NCBI GenBank assembly: GCA_947311845.1
Contig: CAMZMU010000040.1
Location: 62,994,330-63,058,329, forward strand
Origin: Poa pratensis
Taxonomy: Eukaryota; Streptophyta; Magnoliopsida; Poales; Poaceae
Direction: 5' to 3'
DNA length: 64,000 nucleotides
Positions 58,877 through 64,000 of the stretch are shown in pieces. The translations under genes and the position numbers were made by a program. The stretch's first letter is position 1. The number at the start of each line of letters is the position of its first letter. The notes beneath the pieces are model-generated. The model ran no database searches. It was not told where the DNA came from and was given only the letters and a program-made list of their open reading frames with translations.

Positions 58877-61174
58877 TTATGATGCATCGGTGTGGAGTAT
58901 GTGTTGGTGTTCATTGGTAGCCTTTGCGAATCTACCCTTGACTCGCTTTCGTGTGTCCGCTCTCGCTTTGCGGGAGGCGTACATGATCTGCTTGCAAAAC
59001 CTACAAAATTCATTTGGATTCAATTCAAACCTGCATTGCAATCTCTAGTATATATAAGTCATGCCTCAAATGGAAGTTTCAGACTTACTTTCTGTTTTTC
59101 TTCTTCTCGTTGTACCTGAGCTTGGCTCTGTCCCTCTCCTCCCGCTTCTTGGTCATGGTGCTCGGGTCTTGCTGATGAGCTGCTGCTTTCTCATCGGCGA
59201 CCAACATTTGTGGTGTTTGGGTGGCGTCATGCAAGTTGCCGTTCTCCGGCGGTGGTGGTGGTGATATTAAAGGCAAGTTGGGGCAGAAAGTAGGGAAGCC
59301 GTCAAGCAGCAGCGACTGGTGATGATCGTTTCCCATAGATTGCAGAAGAGTAGTCGATGTCATGACCGGTTGGCAAGATGAAGATGGTGTATTGTAAGAT
59401 GAATATGCTGATGAGAAATAGTGGCACATTGACGGTGGCTGCTGCTGCTGCTGCCAAGAAGAAATTAAACCAAGAAAAGTGTTTAATTGCTATTGTCATT
59501 GTCAAATTGGGGTCGAACAGAGCATGCAAGAAAATACGTTAGTTCGCTGTGTGAGTGAGTGGTATAGTAGTATGTACCTCAAAAGGCCCGGCTGACTGAT
59601 GATCAACAAATACTCCATTAGTATTTTCAAGCCCAGCATAAGGTGGAGCATAGGTATTTGAACAAGCATTATTCCAATCATCACTGCCAAAGCTACCCCT
59701 TTCTCCTATAATTGTTGTGCTCGTCGTTCCACTTCCATCGCATATACGAGATCCATCCTCCATGAACATATTGTGCACCACAAATTAACATAATGAGTAC
59801 TCATCGGGGTTATATGCGCCATACTAGTTAAGAGGTAAGTGAGATATTTAATCTTAGAAATATGTTCGTCGGTCCATCCAGCCAACCAAGCTTGCCAATA
59901 TGAGCACTATGCTTCTAGCTATTTTCTTAGGTGTGCTTATATCTAGTGTTGTTGGTTGTGTGTCAGAAATGAAGGAAGGTTTTTAATTGGTTCAAAAGTA
60001 CCTCTTCCTAATTCTCTCAATTAGGACATGTCATCCTTTTTATTTCATATGCTCATTTATGTACATGAAAGTTATTTTCCAAAAAACTATGAATATATGA
60101 TGTTAAAAAGGATATCAGTCAGCTGTATAAAGATCAAAGGCACCACATATAAAATTGCCCAACCTTTGTGAGATAAACAGAATATATGATCTTTCATTAC
60201 TTTTTTGATCATCCGTCCACCATTACATGTATCAGGAAATCTGGAGGACCATATATCTCTTCCCAAACAGATCCCATTTTTACATCAGTAACAGTACACT
60301 CTCCCCACTTCCTTAATTAATGTACAAAGTTTACATTCATTCTCACTTTGTATATAGATCACCATTCCCTTGATATATACTGTAGTAGCCCCACTTATAA
60401 CTGGATCACACATACACACATAATCACACAATAATTAACTGTCCAATGTAAAGTTTGTCACACAGAACAGAGCACAAGATGAGTCTGAAATGCATTGGCA
60501 CAGGCAGCAACACACATAATAATAATACTCCCTCCGATCCATATTAGTAGGCACAACTTTGTCTAGATACACATGTATCTAGTCTAAATACTTAACTAGA
60601 TACATATGAATTTAGACAAATCTATGCCCACTAATATGGATCGGAGGGAGTAATTCAGAAATAAAATACATAGTAAGTGTATTCGAAATCCATTGAGCAG
60701 ATCAGTTGGATGTTGAGGTATATTTACCTGAACCTCTTGTAGGATTTGGGGCAGCTTGTCAGCGAGCCACTGGTCGAAGTCCTCCTGCGACGCCGACGAC
60801 GGCGCCTCGACGGAGAGGACGCGGGCGACCTCCGCCGGCGCGTGGCACCCGGTGTACTCCTCGACGGCGGACCTGCAGGCGTCCTCCGGACGGCGTTCCG
60901 CGCAGTCGGTGCAGAGCGTGACGACCAGGCCGTGGGCGTCACCGCGATTGCACCGGAGCGCGGCGGGCGCGCTGCCGCAGGTGTCGCAGAGCGGGGCGCG
61001 CGAGTGTTGCCCCGCGAGCGCGCTGGCGCCGTGCACGGCGCCGTCGCACTCGAGGCAGAGCCTGGCGAAGTGGGAGCGACAGAAGACGACGGCGCGCTCG
61101 GTGAGGCAGTTGCTGCAGGCGTAGGCGAGGTGGTCCATGTCGACGATGGGCCCGCGCAGGATGATGTCTTTCAT
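58877..61174 (-). CDS. CONSTANS-like protein with two B-boxes and a CCT domain
   Basis: Four exons (61174-60728, 59757-59578, 59450-59089, 59000-58877) give 370 residues with clean phases. Two B-box zinc fingers lie at about 17-95: 'YACSNCLTERAVVFCRSH', 'LCLECDGAVHGASALAGQHS', then 'CDTCGSAPAALRC'. The middle is low-complexity Ser/Gln/Pro. The CCT domain (about 312-354) reads 'REERDRAKLRYNEKKKNRK' and 'QIMYASRKARADTRKRVKGR' with 'F' at the exon join. The B-box pattern is of the COL9-type group. These nuclear regulators act in photoperiod and flowering control through CCT contacts with NF-Y or DNA. The acceptor of exon 2 (59757) is a weak consensus. A second ATG overlaps just upstream in another frame (61178). 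Intron 1 carries a Stowaway. Confidence 0.92.
60528..60650. mobile_element. Stowaway MITE in COL intron 1
   Basis: 123 bp, ends 'ctccctccgatccatatta' and 'taatatggatcggagggag', flanked by TA. Nearly perfect ends suggest a young insertion. Confidence 0.92.
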
Positions 61175-62310
61175 TCATCTACCAGAAGTGCATTTGCACG
61201 TTTGTCAGAGGGGAGGGGAGGAGAGGAGTGCCCGTCGGCGAGCGGCGATGGATGGATGGATAGGCGGCGCCGGCGATGGGAGTCAAGAAATAGGCGGCGG
61301 GAGTGGGGGAGAGGAGATGACGGGAGTGGGTTGAGGCGGTTGGTTGCGTTGACGGGCGCGCCAAGCCCGACGATTGGATCTCTTCCAGCACCTTCCAGCT
61401 AGCGCTGTAACTAATAACTGCCACTTCCCGGGGAACCCGCGCTAATGCAAGAATAATCCCCGTGCAGCATGCATCCATCAAATATCTTCCTTTTATTTTG
61501 TTGCGTTTATCGAATTGGTTAATGAGCAACAATTATCTTCTTCTTATTCTATTTATTGCATGATCCAATCAGCTCATGCACACCTGTGGCAAGAATTTTC
61601 TAGACTCGGTGAGAAATAACATGTTTTTTAAAGCTGTAGAAAAAATCAAGGATAAGTAGTAGATATATTTTGTATAGATATAATATCTTAAATTAGGTAG
61701 TGTTAAGTACATTAGTTTTAGTCAAGAGTTTTTTTTGTGTGTGGGGGTAGTCAATAGTGTTGTGATGTTCGGTTTGTGTCAATTATCCATCGGTCTTTCT
61801 TTCAAAAAAAATAAAATTATCCATCGGTCTTGGCATAATACTATAAATAGAGTCGCCCTCCACAATAAGATTTTTCAATCTAATATTTTTAAATTTTGCA
61901 TATCTATGTTTCGTATACATGCATGTTCCTCTATTTGCGTTCATGCGAGAACAAACTTAGCTCGTACATATCCATAGACTTTACCACGCTTGTATCAAAG
62001 CATGTTCCTAAGACATCAACCATGCAACTTGGTTTCGATAATGGGGGTATAAAGGATTGAAGAAGAAAAGCAATGTAGAGTAAAAACATGAAACACGTGT
62101 GGTTGCAGAGTTACACAACTAGTTTATCAGTTATTGATAGTGTAAAACACATTGTTAAGTTGCATGATTTGGTTTCGAGAGTTGGATTGAGAGACCCAAG
62201 TGCGGGTGACCCTTGGGTGGAATGTATAGATAGACACGAAAACAAACATGTGAGATCCCTTACAGGGATACGTAGTTATCTTATATAATATGTTTACATA
62301 AGTACTACTA
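61175..62310. other. COL promoter side
   Basis: Upstream sequence of the COL gene, including its 5' UTR next to 61175. No other gene, and no clear TATA box on the minus strand. Confidence 0.45.
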
Positions 62311-62630
62311 CACCCTCCGTTTAAGTGTATATTTGTTTCAGAAGTAGCCTGAAATAAGGCCCCAAATATTAATTAGCCTAATTAATTGGAAGTTACAGCA
62401 CCTCTCTCCTCCTGTAATGCTCCAAACCGGAGAGCTGCCCTCCTTTCTCCTTTTTGTCCGCTGGTGTGAGAAGATTTGACCAATGCATGGTGTATAGTTC
62501 ACTAGCCTAGTTATGCTAATTAATTTACCATTCCTATTTGATCGCTCATTGGGGAGTAATATAGCCAGTCATCATCTGCCTTGGTCGCGCTGCGTTTCGG
62601 TAGACGCTCTATACACCTAAACGGAGGGAG
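62311..62630. mobile_element. Long Stowaway/Mariner-type MITE
   Basis: 320 bp, ends 'caccctccgtttaagtgtat' and 'atacacctaaacggagggag', flanked by TA on both sides. No transposase. Confidence 0.82.
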
Positions 62631-64000
62631 TATGTGTTTACCCACCAATATGGTGTACGTGATATTATGGATGTGTCAGGGTCCCAAACCAAGCAAACCT
62701 AACAAAGGGACTAAGTATTGATGAAGATCAAACTCAGAAAATAAACATCGAATGTGATACAATAAAAAAAGTCCAGAGAGGTAAACATTAAAAGGAGACA
62801 AGGCAAAAACTAGAGTTTTTCATACTAGTGCCACCCATCCAACCGCTCTCAGGCTTTATATCAAAGTTGCGAGCCACGAGTTAATTAGTTTGTTACTACA
62901 TATAATAGCACTTAGCTGTTAGGATAATGGTAAGTTGCAATTACATGGTGCTCGACTAATGGTAAGTTGCAACTACAACTATTGGATCATAATCTATGGA
63001 GCGTTGCTTCCTGATGAAGCATAGAGTTTAACATAAATTTTGAGATATCCAAATAGAATTGTCTGCAATAGCCACATAATGTCTTGAAAGATTTAGACCC
63101 TTGAGATGAATAGTTGTCCTGGTGAGTTTGATGCAATTCTTAAAACATATAGAGTAAATGATCAAAATGTCCAAAAAATATAATTCTTTAGTATGGAGTC
63201 CTTTTGTGTGTACTAGTTCACATGAAAAATGGTAAACATGGATTTGACATCTTCTCGAAAAACAATCTTCACAAAGTGGCATATCATGTATGGCATTCAT
63301 GTATTTCAACCCCAATGACTAAGATCGTGGCCATATACATGACATGGGTTCATGATAATGTGACCCCTCTTTTGCACAAATGTGCATCTTTTCATGACAA
63401 ACATTGGTGCCAAAACGACCTTCCAAATTTTAGTTTAACACAAATGCTGCTCCATTTTTCAAGTGCCAAAAAAGTAGTTTTAGTCGAGAAAGTGAAGATA
63501 ATATGGTGCAAAATGACACATCTCAGATTTTCACACAGATTATGCCACATTGGATGTCAAATTCCCAAATATTAAGAATGTTCTCGCTTTCTAGCTACCT
63601 TTTCATGTTTACATGAATTTTAACTAATTTCTTGGAACTAATTCGTATTTGAACTACAGATATTTCTAGTTTGGCCTAAAAATTTATGAAAAATCATTTT
63701 AGTTACCTAATGCAATTCAAGGCAATAACCAAAGAGGGTGTTGAAAGATTTAGTATCTATGCGAATTATGTTTATTTTTATGTACTGATTGTATTTGTAT
63801 TAGGGCTACTCTTGAGTGCAACCAATGTGTTAGCACTGTGATATTTTCAAGAGATGAGTTTCTTTTGTGCACTCTCACCATTTTCTATGTTGTGTTTTCT
63901 GTCGATTTTTCATACGTGAGTACCACCCATTAGAGTTTGGTGGCAGATTCGGTGTGTAGGCTGGGCAGCAGAGCTACAAGTAGCAAGCACTCCAACGATT
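62631..64000. other. Gene-free right end, probably repeat-derived
   Basis: AT-rich sequence. A minus-strand frame at 63028-63315 and a + frame at 63204-63575 look like decayed transposon protein, but I cannot name the family. No transposon ends were found before the window stops. Confidence 0.4.

Overview
The window is nuclear DNA of a grass (Poaceae), most likely a Pooideae species. Genes have many introns with GT..AG borders, and GC-rich coding exons sit in AT-rich introns. Short Stowaway MITEs with CTCCCTCC-type ends are scattered throughout, with an Au-SINE-like tail, Helitrons and a Tat-type Gypsy element. One gene closely matches maize bronze1. I could not fix the genus from sequence alone.

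Layout. 1-14.2 kb: the 3' part of a plant OB-fold single-strand nucleic-acid-binding protein gene (At4g28440-like, + strand). Only the last exon (13877-14169) is visible; the flanking tandem repeats carry a MITE and a 12-kb Gypsy retrotransposon (855-12914) with its own antisense spliced gene. 14.6-15.5 kb: a GC-rich non-LTR retroposon. 16.1-18.1 kb: a five-exon GDSL esterase (-). 19.2-21.9 kb: Helitron 1. 22.3-24.9 kb: homogentisate 1,2-dioxygenase (+) with three frame-breaking indels. 27.4-32.4 kb: a Mei2-like three-RRM gene (+) with one frame break. 35.0-37.1 kb: a bronze1-like flavonoid 3-O-glucosyltransferase (-), with a retroposon in its 3' end and Helitron 2 (37.15-40.6 kb) at its TATA box. 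40.9-43.2 kb: another retroposon inside a duplicated repeat. 43.6-49.4 kb: a 14-exon SPPL2-type intramembrane protease (-), intact. 50.0-53.0 kb: Helitron 3. 54.3-55.7 kb: an intact single-exon BAHD acyltransferase (-). 58.9-61.2 kb: an intact four-exon CONSTANS-like gene with B-boxes and a CCT domain (-). 61.2-64 kb: no gene seen.

The host genes do not form a pathway or operon. They are a gene-dense island: tyrosine catabolism (HGO), flavonoid glycosylation (UGT), acyl transfer (BAHD), membrane proteolysis (SPPL), RNA binding (Mei2-like), lipid or ester hydrolysis (GDSL) and a photoperiod-type regulator (COL). The notable biology is how transposons have changed them. The glucosyltransferase is hit at both ends and carries unusual residues in its sugar-donor box. 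HGO looks broken unless its indels are assembly errors. Three related Helitrons in one orientation, three GC-rich retroposons and three 9-bp-TSD MITEs are each represented by several copies.

Exon borders were set by hand from splice consensus, phase and remembered family conservation. They should be good to a few bases but have no transcript support. No search was run.
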